From contig NZ_CP102604.1 in the NCBI RefSeq assembly GCF_024707505.1, positions 372,001 through 436,000 on the forward strand: a DNA stretch of 64,000 bases, read 5' to 3'. The first letter of the stretch is position 1, and each line of letters begins with the position of its first letter. This DNA comes from Pantoea sp. SOD02 (GTDB lineage: Bacteria > Pseudomonadota > Gammaproteobacteria > Enterobacterales > Enterobacteriaceae). The notes beneath the pieces are model-generated. The model saw only the letters and a list, made by a program, of their open reading frames with translations. It was not told the origin of the DNA and ran no database searches. This document shows, piece by piece, positions 7,519 through 16,357 of this stretch. The position numbers and the translations under genes are program-made.

Positions 7519-8868
7519 ATGTCTGGCGAATCGCGCCCGGCCAGTGGAAAACTGGACGCCTGGTTCAATATCTCTGCACGCGGCAGCAGCGTGCGTCAGG
7601 AAGTATTGGCGGGTCTGACAACGTTTCTGGCGATGGTGTATTCCGTCATCGTGGTGCCCGGCATGCTGGGCAAAGCGGGCTTCTCACCAACGGCGGTGTT
7701 CGTCGCTACCTGTTTAGTCGCTAGCTTTGGTTCGATTATCATGGGCTTGTGGGCCAACCTGCCAATGGCGATTGGTTGCGCCATCTCGCTGACCGCCTTC
7801 ACCGCTTTCAGCCTGGTGCTTGGCCAGCACATTAGCGTGCCGGTGGCGCTTGGCGCAGTGTTCCTGATGGGCTTACTGTTCACGCTGATTTCGGTCACCG
7901 GCATCCGCGCATGGATTCTGCGTAATTTGCCGATGGGCGTTGCGCACGGAACCGGCGTCGGTATCGGCTTGTTCCTGCTGCTGATCGCCGCTGACGGCAT
8001 TGGTTTGGTGGTGAAAAACCCGGCTGCAGGCTTGCCGGTGGCGCTGGGTCAGTTCGCTTCGTTCCCGGTGATCATGTCGCTGGTCGGCCTGGCAGCGATT
8101 TTCGGTCTGGAAAAACGCCGCGTGCCTGGCGGCATTCTGCTGACCATCATCACCATCTCGATTCTTGGCCTGATTTTCGATCCGGCAGTGACCTATCAAG
8201 GTCTATTCGCCATGCCAAGCCTGAAGGATGCCAACGGGCAATCGGCGATGTTTAGCCTTGATATCATGGGCGCGCTGCAACCTGTGGTGCTGCCAAGCGT
8301 GCTGGCGCTGGTGATGACCGCAGTCTTTGATGCCACCGGCACCATTCGCGCGGTAGCGGGTCAGGCGAATCTGCTGGATAAAGAGGGGCAGATCATCAAC
8401 GGCGGTCGTGCGCTGACCACCGATTCTGTCAGCAGCCTGTTCGCTGGTCTGGTCGGCGCTTCGCCGGCTGCGGTTTACATCGAATCTGCGGCAGGAACGG
8501 CGGCGGGCGGTAAAACCGGTCTGACGGCGATTGTGGTGGGTTTGCTGTTCCTGGTGATTCTGTTTATGTCGCCGCTGGCCTATCTGGTTCCCGCTTACGC
8601 GACGGCACCAGCATTGATGTACGTTGGCCTGCTGATGCTGAGCAACGTGGCAAAAATCGACTTCAACGATTTCGTTGATGCGATGTCTGGCTTGCTGACC
8701 GCAGTGTTCATCGTGCTGACCTGCAACATCGTCACTGGCATCATGCTCGGCTTCGCTTCACTGGTGATTGGTCGTTTGTTTGCTGGCGAGTGGCGCAAGC
8801 TGAATGTTGGCACGGTGGTGATTGCTGTCGCGCTGGTGGCGTTCTATGCCGGTGGCTGGGCCATCTGA
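7519..8868 (+). CDS. ghxP: Guanine/hypoxanthine permease GhxP (NCS2, AzgA-like)
   Basis: The 449-residue inner-membrane proton symporter follows E. coli YjcD/GhxP nearly throughout: [30 protein letters not shown] at the N-terminus, the [17 protein letters not shown] segment, [19 protein letters not shown] near 270 and the substrate-site [16 protein letters not shown] motif near 325-340. It imports guanine and hypoxanthine for salvage. GAGGA precedes the ATG. In E. coli it also follows soxR, so synteny supports the name. A PurR-like box and potential alternating hairpins lie in the leader. A terminator-like hairpin at 8911-8947 separates it from yjcE. Confidence 0.95.
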   Translation: MSGESRPASGKLDAWFNISARGSSVRQEVLAGLTTFLAMVYSVIVVPGMLGKAGFSPTAVFVATCLVASFGSIIMGLWANLPMAIGCAISLTAFTAFSLVLGQHISVPVALGAVFLMGLLFTLISVTGIRAWILRNLPMGVAHGTGVGIGLFLLLIAADGIGLVVKNPAAGLPVALGQFASFPVIMSLVGLAAIFGLEKRRVPGGILLTIITISILGLIFDPAVTYQGLFAMPSLKDANGQSAMFSLDIMGALQPVVLPSVLALVMTAVFDATGTIRAVAGQANLLDKEGQIINGGRALTTDSVSSLFAGLVGASPAAVYIESAAGTAAGGKTGLTAIVVGLLFLVILFMSPLAYLVPAYATAPALMYVGLLMLSNVAKIDFNDFVDAMSGLLTAVFIVLTCNIVTGIMLGFASLVIGRLFAGEWRKLNVGTVVIAVALVAFYAGGWAI

Positions 8869-8910
8869 CCTCAAAGTTGAATAATTCCAGGATTATTCGC
8901 TTTCTGCTCC

Positions 8911-8950
8911 ACGCCGCACATCGGGTTGCCCCGCTGTGCGGCGTTTTGTT
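8911..8950 (+). terminator. Terminator-like hairpin between ghxP and yjcE
   Basis: ACGCCGCACA (8911-8920) pairs with TGTGCGGCGT (8935-8944), loop of 14 bases, followed by a short T-rich run (TTTTGTT). It probably ends the ghxP transcript. Confidence 0.7.
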
Positions 8951-9007
8951 TTACACTTTCCCACGCAACAACATCGCTTTAATGAAATTGATTCGCCTAA
9001 GGAAAGC

Positions 9008-10657
9008 ATGGAAATCTTCTTTACTATTCTCATCATGACGCTGGTGGTTTCACTCTCCAGCGTGGCGGCACGTATTCTGCCGTTTCAAATTCCCCTGCCG
9101 CTGGTACAAATTGCCGCCGGTGCACTGCTCGCATTTCCCGTCTTCGGCCTGCATGTCGATTTTGATCCGGAGCTGTTCCTCGTGCTGTTCATTCCGCCGC
9201 TGCTGTTCGCGGATGGCTGGAAAACGCCGATTAACGAGTTCCTGCATCACGGTCGCGAAATCATGGGGCTGGCGCTGGTTCTGGTGCTGATCACCGTGGT
9301 CGGGATTGGCTACCTGATTTACTGGCTGGTGCCGGGGATTCCGCTGATTCCCGCCTTTGCGCTGGCGGCGGTGCTGTCGCCAACCGATGCCGTGGCGCTG
9401 TCCGGCATTGTCGGTGAAGGGCGCATCCCGAAAAAAATCATGTCGATTGTGCAGGGTGAAGCCCTGATGAACGACGCATCAGGTCTGGTATCGCTGAAGT
9501 TTGCCGTCGCGGTGGCGATGGGCACCATGGTGTTTACGTGGGGCGGCGCCAGCGTCGAGTTTCTCAAAGTGGCGGTTGGCGGTTTGGTTGCCGGTGTGGC
9601 GATATGCTGGCTGTATGGCCGCTCGCTGCGTCTGCTGAGCCGTTGGAGCGGTGATGACCCGGCAACCCAAACCGTGCTGCTGCTGCTGTTACCGTTCGCC
9701 TCGTACCTGATTGCGGAACATCTTGGCGTGTCGGGCATCCTCGCCGCCGTCGCCGCCGGTATGACCATCACGCGTTCTGGCATTATCCGCCAGGCACCGC
9801 TGGCGATGCGTCTGCGTGCGAACAGCGTGTGGCAGATGCTGGAGTTCGTGTTCAACGGCATGGTGTTCCTGATGCTCGGCCTGCAATTGCCCGACATCCT
9901 TTCCACCTCGATTGCACAGGCCAATGCCGATCCTAACGTGGAACTGTGGATGCTGTTTACCGACGTTCTGTTGGTGTACGCCGCGCTGATGGTAGTGCGT
10001 TTCGGTTGGTTGTGGATCATGAAGCGCACCAGTATGCGTCTGCTGAAGAAGAAGCCGCTGGAGTTTACCAACTACTCGCTGCGTGAACTGCTGATTGCCT
10101 CTTTTGCCGGGGTACGCGGCGCCATCACGCTGGCCGGTGTGCTGTCGATTCCGCTGTTCCTCAGCAACGGCGATCCGTTCCCGGCGCGCTATGAATTGGT
10201 GTTCATCGCTACCGGCGTGATTTTGGTGTCGCTGCTGGTTGGTGTGGTGATCTTGCCGATTCTGCTGCGTGACGTTGAGAGCATCGATAAAGTCGGCCAT
10301 CGTCGTGAGATTCAGTTTGCGCGTGCTGCGATGGCGGGCGTGGCGATTGAGAGCCTGCATAAAATGGAGCAGCGTCTCGAAACCGACACTGAAGAGAACA
10401 TCGATCCGGAACTGCTGAAAGAAGTTAGCTTGCGGGTGATTGGTAATCTGCGTCGCCGCGCGGAGGGCAAAAACGATATCGAACAGGCGCAATTTGCCGA
10501 AAACCTCGAACGTCGCTTCCGCCTCAATGCGCTGCGTGCCGAGCGTGCCGAGGTTTATCATCTGCGCGCCACGCAGGAGATCTCCAACGAGACGATGCAG
10601 AAATTGCTGCACGATCTCGATCTGCTGGAAGCGCTGTTAATCGAGAAAGAGGAATAG
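9008..10657 (+). CDS. yjcE: YjcE-type Na+/H+ antiporter (CPA1)
   Basis: The 549-residue protein has about 12 membrane helices with the CPA1 landmarks LFIPPLLFADGWKTP near 57-72, the ion-site LSPTDAVALSGIVGEGRIP near 120, and EALMNDASGLVSLKFAVAVA near 147. A cytoplasmic tail of about 140 residues ends in a glutamate-rich coiled segment. It exchanges sodium or potassium for protons at the inner membrane. Start: ATG at 9008 after AAGGAAAGC; an earlier in-frame start adds a non-conserved leader. In E. coli yjcE follows ghxP in the same way. A REP element closes the transcription unit. Confidence 0.93.
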   Translation: MEIFFTILIMTLVVSLSSVAARILPFQIPLPLVQIAAGALLAFPVFGLHVDFDPELFLVLFIPPLLFADGWKTPINEFLHHGREIMGLALVLVLITVVGIGYLIYWLVPGIPLIPAFALAAVLSPTDAVALSGIVGEGRIPKKIMSIVQGEALMNDASGLVSLKFAVAVAMGTMVFTWGGASVEFLKVAVGGLVAGVAICWLYGRSLRLLSRWSGDDPATQTVLLLLLPFASYLIAEHLGVSGILAAVAAGMTITRSGIIRQAPLAMRLRANSVWQMLEFVFNGMVFLMLGLQLPDILSTSIAQANADPNVELWMLFTDVLLVYAALMVVRFGWLWIMKRTSMRLLKKKPLEFTNYSLRELLIASFAGVRGAITLAGVLSIPLFLSNGDPFPARYELVFIATGVILVSLLVGVVILPILLRDVESIDKVGHRREIQFARAAMAGVAIESLHKMEQRLETDTEENIDPELLKEVSLRVIGNLRRRAEGKNDIEQAQFAENLERRFRLNALRAERAEVYHLRATQEISNETMQKLLHDLDLLEALLIEKEE

Positions 10658-10674
10658 CAGCCAGTCACACAAAC

Positions 10675-10698
10675 GTAGGGTCGCCATTCATGGCGACC
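10675..10698 (+). repeat. REP hairpin, family A
   Basis: GTAG followed by GGTCGCCATTCATGGCGACC, just after yjcE. Confidence 0.9.
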
Positions 10699-10726
10699 TA
10701 TTTACATTAATGCGCTGTGGCCGTTT

Positions 10727-11629
10727 TCACACCGACAGCCGCGGCGCACTATCCGGCCAGTGCTCACGACAACACTCAATCCACGCCTCGGCGCTACGCG
10801 ACAGATAACTGCCTTCGCGCCAAATCAGCCCTAAGCTCCACTGCAACTCCGATTCCAGCGGCAGCCACAGCAGCGATTGTTTATCCAGCCGCTGACAAAT
10901 GGGCTCCGGCAGAATCGCCAATCCCATGCCCGCCTGCACCATCGCGGCGAGAAAATCCCACTGCGCGCTGCGCAGCGCAATAGTCGGCGTCAGTTTCTGG
11001 CGTTGGAACGCTTTGCGAATCTGGCGATTCAGCGCGAACTCTTCATTGAGGATCAGTAGCGGATGTTCGGCTAACTCCGCTAATCCAACTTTATGGTGAT
11101 CGCGCCATTGTTCACTGCGCGGCAGCAGCACGCACAGCGGATGGTGCATCAACTCCAGCGTGTTGAGCGGCAGTTCTGACTCAATCGGCAGCGCGGTGAG
11201 GGCGATATCCAGCGCGCCACTCAGCACCGCTTGCTGCGCGGTTAAGCCGCCAAACTCGGATATTTTCAGCTGTACGCCCGGATAACGGCGGCGAAAGGCG
11301 GAGATCGATCCGGCCATCTGCATGCCGACCATCGGCGGAATCCCCAGCCGCAGCTCGCCGGTTTTCAACTGGTTGATATCACCCAACTGCGCCTCAAGCT
11401 GATGAAACTCCTGCAAAATCACCAATCCGCGCTGGTAAACCGCCTGGCCGCTATCAGTAAGATGCAGTTTGCGGCCTTCACGCAGCAGCAAGGTGCAGCC
11501 GAGCTCCTCTTCCAGCTGACGCAACATTTTGCTGATGGTCGGCTGCGTCACGAACAGCTTCTCTGCGGCGCGGGTGAAGCTTTGCTGACGCACCACTTCT
11601 GTGAAATAGCGCAGGGCGCGCACGTCCAT
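10727..11629 (-). CDS. LysR-family regulator of the cidAB module (CidR-like)
   Basis: The 300-residue protein has an N-terminal winged helix-turn-helix (MDVRALRYFTEVVRQQSFTRAAEKLFVTQPTISKMLRQLEEELG) and a substrate-binding domain containing LRLGIPPMVGMQMAGS. It is transcribed away from cidA, the usual arrangement for a LysR regulator and its target. In Gram-positive bacteria CidR responds to acetate and carbon overflow. Of the two Met codons, 11629 is preferred because AAGGA lies six bases upstream, whereas at 11635 the site touches the ATG. A 17-bp inverted repeat in the divergent promoter is a likely operator. Confidence 0.85.
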   Translation of the reverse strand: MDVRALRYFTEVVRQQSFTRAAEKLFVTQPTISKMLRQLEEELGCTLLLREGRKLHLTDSGQAVYQRGLVILQEFHQLEAQLGDINQLKTGELRLGIPPMVGMQMAGSISAFRRRYPGVQLKISEFGGLTAQQAVLSGALDIALTALPIESELPLNTLELMHHPLCVLLPRSEQWRDHHKVGLAELAEHPLLILNEEFALNRQIRKAFQRQKLTPTIALRSAQWDFLAAMVQAGMGLAILPEPICQRLDKQSLLWLPLESELQWSLGLIWREGSYLSRSAEAWIECCREHWPDSAPRLSV

Positions 11630-11652
11630 AAACATTCCTTTTTGGCATAGTT

Positions 11653-11669
11653 TGAATGATTTTAATTCA
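11653..11669. promoter_or_regulatory. LysR-type operator between cidR-like and cidA
   Basis: TGAAT-N7-ATTCA forms a perfect short dyad of the T-N11-A class. It sits 24 bases upstream of the regulator start, in the 104-base divergent promoter region. Confidence 0.5.
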
Positions 11670-11733
11670 TTTCTTTCACAGTTTGCGGCGGATTTATACT
11701 GGGCACCTCAATTCTTCCTCAGGGTGCAAGGCA

Positions 11734-12156
11734 ATGATGGCATTAAGTCCGCGCAGAACGGATCTCCTGCAACGTACATTTGTTCCGCTGCAGCTGGTGC
11801 TGTATGTCGGTTTGTTTATTTTCAGCGACAGACTGGTGAGCTGGCTGCATTTGCCGCTGCCGGCCAATGTGGTTGGCATGGTGCTGCTGCTGGTGTTAAT
11901 CATGACGCGCATCGTGCCGCTGCGCTGGGTGAAAGCCGGTGCTAACTGGCTGCTGGCGGAAATGCTGCTGTTCTTTATTCCAGCGGTGGTGGCGGTGGTG
12001 AATTACAGCGATTTGCTGCGCAGTGAAGGCTGGCGCATTTGCGTGGTGATTGGCGTCAGTACCCTGCTGGTACTGGCTTCGACTTCACTGGTGGTCGATC
12101 GTTTATATCGCTTCGAACTGGCGCGCGCCGCCCGCAAGCAGGCCCATCATGAATGA
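11734..12156 (+). CDS. cidA: CidA/LrgA family holin-like protein
   Basis: The 140-residue membrane protein has four hydrophobic helices and the family motifs WLHLPLPANVVGMVLLL (about 34-50), VPLRWVKAGANWLLAEMLLFFIPAVVAVVNY (62-92) and a basic C-terminus. CidA/LrgA proteins influence murein hydrolase export, cell death or by-product transport; YohJ is the E. coli relative. Two tandem ATGs at 11734 and 11737 follow AAGG, and either could be used. It overlaps cidB by eight bases, so translation is coupled. The divergent LysR gene is the probable regulator. Confidence 0.9.
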   Translation: MMALSPRRTDLLQRTFVPLQLVLYVGLFIFSDRLVSWLHLPLPANVVGMVLLLVLIMTRIVPLRWVKAGANWLLAEMLLFFIPAVVAVVNYSDLLRSEGWRICVVIGVSTLLVLASTSLVVDRLYRFELARAARKQAHHE

Positions 12157-12844
12157 TCTGCTGATTAGCCTGCTGTGTCTGGCGTTTACGCTGCTGGTCT
12201 ATTACCTCAATAAGATTCTCTATCGTCGCTGGCGCACGCTGTTGTTGATGCCGCTGGTCTTGACGCCGCTGGTGCTGGTGGCGCTGCTGCTGCTCACTCA
12301 TGTCAGCTGGAAAAATTACATCGCTGAAAGTCACTGGCTGATTTGGTTGCTCGGTCCGGCCACGCTGGCGTTTGCCGTGCCGGTGTATGAGAACCTCGAA
12401 ATCATCAAGCGTCACTGGTTGTCGCTGAGCGTGGGCGTGCTGACTGCCACGCTGGTGGCGGTATGCAGTTCGGTGTGGCTGGCGCGCTTGCTGACGCTGC
12501 CGGAAACCATCCAGCGCAGCCTGGCGGTACGCTCGATTACCACGCCGTTTGCGCTGGCAGCCGCGCAGCCAATTGGTGGCCAGCCGGATCTGGTGGCGCT
12601 GTTTGTGGTGATCACCGGCGTGTTCGGTATGGCGGTGGGCGATGTGCTGTTTCTGCGTATCGCCATCAAACAAGGCGTCGCCAAAGGCGCGGGATTTGGT
12701 GCGGCATCACACGGCGCAGGTACCGCGCGCGCTTACCAACTCGGCCAGCAGGAAGGCGTGGTGTCCAGCCTGGTGATGATGCTGTCAGGTGTCGTGACGG
12801 TGATTCTTGCGCCGCTGCTTAGCCATTTATTATGGACGGCGTAA
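12149..12844 (+). CDS. cidB: CidB/LrgB family membrane protein
   Basis: The 231-residue inner-membrane protein carries the LrgB signature: LGPATLAFAVPVYEN near 69, RSITTPFALAAAQPIGG near 129 and the conserved GAASHGAGTARAYQLGQQEG near 187. It works with CidA as a two-component holin-like or carboxylate exporter system; YohK is the E. coli counterpart. Its ATG lies inside the end of cidA. No terminator is obvious before the following outer membrane protein gene 86 bases on, but that gene has its own ribosome site. Confidence 0.92.
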   Translation: MNDLLISLLCLAFTLLVYYLNKILYRRWRTLLLMPLVLTPLVLVALLLLTHVSWKNYIAESHWLIWLLGPATLAFAVPVYENLEIIKRHWLSLSVGVLTATLVAVCSSVWLARLLTLPETIQRSLAVRSITTPFALAAAQPIGGQPDLVALFVVITGVFGMAVGDVLFLRIAIKQGVAKGAGFGAASHGAGTARAYQLGQQEGVVSSLVMMLSGVVTVILAPLLSHLLWTA

Positions 12845-12930
12845 AAGGTCCATTTTCGAGCCATGCCTTATTTAGGTTAGCAATCGCTTTGCTTATTGTT
12901 TGGGCACGCAAACAATGAAAGGAAGCGACG

Positions 12931-13476
12931 ATGAAAAAACATGTTTTAGCATTGGGTCTGATGCTGGCCTCCACTGGGATCAATGCCGCAGAAGTTGGCA
13001 TTAAAGGTGGCAGTGATTTCTTCTCTGCCGCCATCAACACTGAAAAAACCGCACCGGGCATGCAATATGGCGTGCAATACATCAACGGTGAGCATAAGTC
13101 ACAGTTGGTTGAGGGTCATCTAGGATACGGTTTTGCGCTGGGTGCGTTGCAAATCGCGCCGCGCGTCGGTTTGTTCTGGGCCGATCTCGATAACGATAAA
13201 TCCAATGCCAGAGGTGCTAATGCGGGCGTTCGCTTCATGGCGCCACTACCTATCGTGGAGCAAACCTGGCTGTACCTCGATTACAGCATGGCCCCGGATT
13301 TCGCCACGCGTCATGTGCACCACCTGTATCAGTTTGAGGCGGGGGTTCAGTATCAACCGGTTAACTGGCTGATTCTGCGTTCCGGTTACAGCTATCTGTC
13401 AACGTATGGAAAATATGGCCACAACGACCAGCGCTTAATCAACGGCTTGTTTGCTGGCGCTGCCGTCAGTTTCTAA
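12931..13476 (+). CDS. YfaZ-like outer membrane protein, divergent paralogue
   Basis: The 181-residue protein has a signal peptide (MKKHVLALGLMLASTGINA, cleavage after NAA or before AEVG) and an alternating beta pattern ending in aromatic AAVSF, the outer-membrane barrel signature. Its C-terminal half (QFEAGVQYQPVNWLILRSGYSYL..NGLFAGAAVSF) parallels the YfaZ protein encoded just downstream, though the N-terminal half differs. It is likely an 8- to 10-stranded barrel of unknown function. AAAGGAAG precedes the ATG. It is followed by a terminator and then its better-conserved paralogue. Confidence 0.75.
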   Translation: MKKHVLALGLMLASTGINAAEVGIKGGSDFFSAAINTEKTAPGMQYGVQYINGEHKSQLVEGHLGYGFALGALQIAPRVGLFWADLDNDKSNARGANAGVRFMAPLPIVEQTWLYLDYSMAPDFATRHVHHLYQFEAGVQYQPVNWLILRSGYSYLSTYGKYGHNDQRLINGLFAGAAVSF

Positions 13477-13482
13477 TCATCT

Positions 13483-13508
13483 AAACGGCCTTAACTGGCC
13501 GTTTTCCC
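13483..13508 (+). terminator. Rho-independent terminator after the first YfaZ-like gene
   Basis: AAACGGCC (13483-13490) pairs with GGCCGTTT (13497-13504), six-base loop, with a short T-run included in the 3' arm. Confidence 0.8.
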
Positions 13509-13613
13509 CGCTGTAATCCATTTTTACGTAAAGCTTTCCAAATAATGTTGTCTCTCGTCGCCAGGCTGGTACCCTTGCCGCCGAATTAATTGTCCTTCAT
13601 GGAGTGGAATCAC

Positions 13614-14159
13614 ATGTTAAAGCAACTTGTTACTGGAAGCGTATTGGGTCTGGCACTGCTGAGCAGCGGCGCGCAGGCAATTGAGGGCAGTGTTGACGTG
13701 GGTGAGCATAGCACCAACCTGAACCTTGGCCTCGGCACCACTTCACCGGGCCTGTTCCTGAAAGGCAACTGGCTGCGCAGCGATCACGATGGCAGCACTT
13801 ACGGTGCGGGCCTCGGCTATAACATCGACGTGGGCGATTTCCGCATTGCTCCTACCGCGAAAGCGCTGTTCACCCATCCGGAAGATGGTCGTGATGGCTT
13901 CACCGTGGCAGTGGGTGGTGCAGCGCAATACAGCTTCAACAGCATGTGGGGCCTGTACGGCGAATATTACTATGCGCCAGAAGCCTTCTCCGATCGTCTG
14001 GATAGCTACCAGGAAGCCTCGGGCGGCCTGAGCTTTACGCCGATTTCACTGCTGAACCTGCGTGTGGGTTATCAGTACATCGAGCTGAACAACAAAGGCA
14101 GCCGCAAAGATAACGTACTGGTCGATGGCCCGTACGTTGGCGCGTCACTGCGTTTCTAA
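13614..14159 (+). CDS. yfaZ: YfaZ family outer membrane protein
   Basis: The 181-residue precursor has a signal peptide ending SSGAQA (residue 19 or so) and matches the E. coli YfaZ pattern strand by strand: EHSTNLNLGLGTTSPGLFLKGNWLRSDHDG, GLYGEYYYAPEAFSDRLDSYQEASGG and the end DGPYVGASLRF with a terminal Phe for barrel assembly. Function is unknown. The ATG at 13614 was chosen because the signal peptide starts there and GGAG lies nine bases upstream. E. coli yfaZ is elsewhere on the chromosome, so this location is a local insertion relative to E. coli. Confidence 0.88.
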   Translation: MLKQLVTGSVLGLALLSSGAQAIEGSVDVGEHSTNLNLGLGTTSPGLFLKGNWLRSDHDGSTYGAGLGYNIDVGDFRIAPTAKALFTHPEDGRDGFTVAVGGAAQYSFNSMWGLYGEYYYAPEAFSDRLDSYQEASGGLSFTPISLLNLRVGYQYIELNNKGSRKDNVLVDGPYVGASLRF

Positions 14160-14170
14160 TGAGGTAACCA

Positions 14171-14220
14171 GGTGCGCATCAATGCGCACCCTATCCGTAG
14201 GGTCGCCATTCATGGCGACC
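14171..14220. repeat. REP pair (family B then family A), GTAG boxes facing inward
   Basis: GGTGCGCATCAATGCGCACC (14171-14190) followed by CTAT, then GTAG with GGTCGCCATTCATGGCGACC (14201-14220). This is a two-hairpin unit between yfaZ and actP. Confidence 0.9.
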
Positions 14221-14235
14221 CTTTTAACATCCTCA

Positions 14236-15888
14236 CTAATGCGATTTACCCTGCGAAATCCCAATCCCCGTCTGCGAGCGAATAAACTGCCCACGGAAGC
14301 GCGCACGTTCCTGCGCACCGCGTGCTGAATGGTCGGTAATCGAGAACAGCCAGATACCGATAAACGCCGCCAGCATCGAGAATAGCGCCGGATACTCATA
14401 CGGATAAATCGGTTTCTCGTGCCCCAATACCTGCACCCAAATCGTCGGGCCAAGGATCATCAGCAGCACCGCAGTGATCAGTCCCAGCCAGCCGCCCACC
14501 ATCGCGCCGCGCGTGGTCAGTTTCGACCAGTACATCGACAGCAAAATAATCGGGAAGTTACAGCTGGCCGCAATCGAGAACGCCAGGCCGACCATGAAGG
14601 CAATGTTCTGTTTCTCAAACAGAATCCCCAACGCAATCGCCACCACGCCCAACACCAGCACGGTGATCTTCGAGATGCGCAGTTCGTCGCGCTCCGTCGC
14701 CTTACCTTCGCGGATCACGCTGGCATAGAGATCGTGTGAAACCGCCGACGCGCCCGCCAGTGTCAAACCTGCCACCACCGCCAGAATGGTGGCGAAGGCC
14801 ACTGCCGAGATAAAGCCGAGGAACAGGCTACCGCCGACCGCATTCGCCAGATGCACCGCCGCCATATTGGTGCCGCCGAGCAGCGCGCCGCTGGCGTCTT
14901 TGAAGGCTGGATTCGCTCCCACCAGCAAAATCGCGCCGAAGCCGATAATAAAGGTCAGGAAGTAGAAGTAGCCCATAAAGCCGGTAGCCCAGAACACGCT
15001 TTTACGTGCTTCACGCGCATCGGCCACGGTGAAGAAGCGCATCAGAATATGCGGCAAACCGGCGGTACCGAACATCAAACCGAGACCTAATGAGAGCGCC
15101 GAGATCGGATCTTTCACCAGCCCGCCAGGCTGCATGATCGCCGCGCCTTTCGGGTGCACCGCCATCGCTTCGGTGAACAGCGTATTGAAGCTAAAGCCAA
15201 CGGCTTTCATCACCATAATCGCCATAAAGCTGGCGCCAAACAGCAGCAGCACCGCTTTAATGATCTGCACCCAGGTGGTCGCCAGCATGCCGCCGAACAG
15301 CACGTACAGCACCATCAAAATGCCGACCATCACCACCGCGATATGGTAATCGAGGCCAAACAGCAGCTGGATCAGCTTACCGGCACCGACCATCTGTGCG
15401 ATCAGATAGAGCGCCACCACCACCAGCGAGCCGCAGGCCGACAGCGTTCGGATCGGTTTCTGCGCGAGGCGATAAGAAGCGACATCGGCAAAGGTATAGC
15501 GCCCGAGGTTACGCAACCGTTCGGCAATCAAAAACAGGATCATCGGCCAGCCGACGAGGAAGCCGAGCGAGTAGATCAGCCCGTCGTAACCCGAGGTGTA
15601 AACCAGAGCAGAAATACCGAGGAAAGAGGCGGCGGACATAAAGTCACCTGCGATGGCGAGGCCATTCTGGAAACCGGTGATATTGCCGCCTGCGGTGTAG
15701 TAATCGCTGCGTGAGCGGGTACGTTTGGAAGCCCAATACGTGATGCCAAGCGTCGCGGCGACAAACACCACGAACATGATGATGGCTTCATAGTTGGTGG
15801 CTTGCCGTTGTACCGCGCCGGTAATGGCATCGGCGGCAAACACGCTGGCCGGCACGATGGCTAAAAACACCGAAAGCAGGCGCTTCAT
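14236..15888 (-). CDS. actP: Acetate/glycolate:cation symporter ActP
   Basis: The 550-residue protein belongs to the sodium:solute symporter family and follows E. coli ActP (549 residues). It has a cleavable-looking N-terminus ([20 protein letters not shown]), the core [59 protein letters not shown] and the [14 protein letters not shown] region. It takes up acetate and other short carboxylates. Its ATG overlaps the yjcH stop (ATGA at 15885-15888). The transcript runs acs-yjcH-actP, so uptake and activation of acetate are produced together. Confidence 0.97.
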   Translation of the reverse strand: MKRLLSVFLAIVPASVFAADAITGAVQRQATNYEAIIMFVVFVAATLGITYWASKRTRSRSDYYTAGGNITGFQNGLAIAGDFMSAASFLGISALVYTSGYDGLIYSLGFLVGWPMILFLIAERLRNLGRYTFADVASYRLAQKPIRTLSACGSLVVVALYLIAQMVGAGKLIQLLFGLDYHIAVVMVGILMVLYVLFGGMLATTWVQIIKAVLLLFGASFMAIMVMKAVGFSFNTLFTEAMAVHPKGAAIMQPGGLVKDPISALSLGLGLMFGTAGLPHILMRFFTVADAREARKSVFWATGFMGYFYFLTFIIGFGAILLVGANPAFKDASGALLGGTNMAAVHLANAVGGSLFLGFISAVAFATILAVVAGLTLAGASAVSHDLYASVIREGKATERDELRISKITVLVLGVVAIALGILFEKQNIAFMVGLAFSIAASCNFPIILLSMYWSKLTTRGAMVGGWLGLITAVLLMILGPTIWVQVLGHEKPIYPYEYPALFSMLAAFIGIWLFSITDHSARGAQERARFRGQFIRSQTGIGISQGKSH

Positions 15889-16211
15889 GATTTCACCTCG
15901 CTCAGGATCTGTTTGGTCAGACGATCAAACTCGCCGTTGGCGCGCCACACGTAAACGCCGGTCAGCACGAATGACATCACGATTAAACCGACGCCAATCG
16001 GAATGCCGCGCGTGACGTTAGTGCCCGCGTGCAGCGGCGTACCGAGCCAGGCGGGCGCAAAGGCGATTAACAGAATAAAGCCGATGTAGAGCACCAGCAT
16101 GATCACGCTGAGCAGCAGCGCAAACGCCTGGCGCTTGTGCACCAGCTCATGAAAGCGCGGATTATTCTCGACTTGTTGCCAGACTGCTTCCTGTTCAGGG
16201 GTTTCGTTCAT
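15885..16211 (-). CDS. yjcH: YjcH, DUF485 membrane protein of the acs operon
   Basis: The 108-residue protein has two transmembrane helices ([22 protein letters not shown] and [18 protein letters not shown]) between polar ends, and the DUF485 features N-P-x-F-x-x-L at the start and [16 protein letters not shown] at the end. It is encoded between acs and actP in enterics and is thought to assist the symporter; its exact role is unproven. ATG 16211 has GGAG eight bases upstream and is preferred over the GTG one codon earlier. It overlaps actP by four bases. Confidence 0.95.
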   Translation of the reverse strand: MNETPEQEAVWQQVENNPRFHELVHKRQAFALLLSVIMLVLYIGFILLIAFAPAWLGTPLHAGTNVTRGIPIGVGLIVMSFVLTGVYVWRANGEFDRLTKQILSEVKS

Positions 16212-16321
16212 CACATTTTCTCCAGAGGCAAGGCGGCCAGCATACTCACGATTAAATGATTTAACTGGCTGAATATTCTAGTTTTATAAGTTGTGCGAAC
16301 TCAGAAATACGTGGCATATAA

Positions 16322-16345
16322 GGGCGGCCAAATGGTCGCCCCTAC
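16322..16345 (-). repeat. Variant REP hairpin
   Basis: GGGCGGCCAAATGGTCGCCC followed by CTAC. It has an imperfect stem related to the family A hairpins and lies between acs and yjcH. Confidence 0.7.
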
Positions 16346-16357
16346 AACAGAAGCCGG

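Noticed and set aside
9689..10612. 307-codon open frame opposite yjcE
   Set aside because: Antisense shadow of a conserved antiporter gene with low-complexity Gln/His composition.
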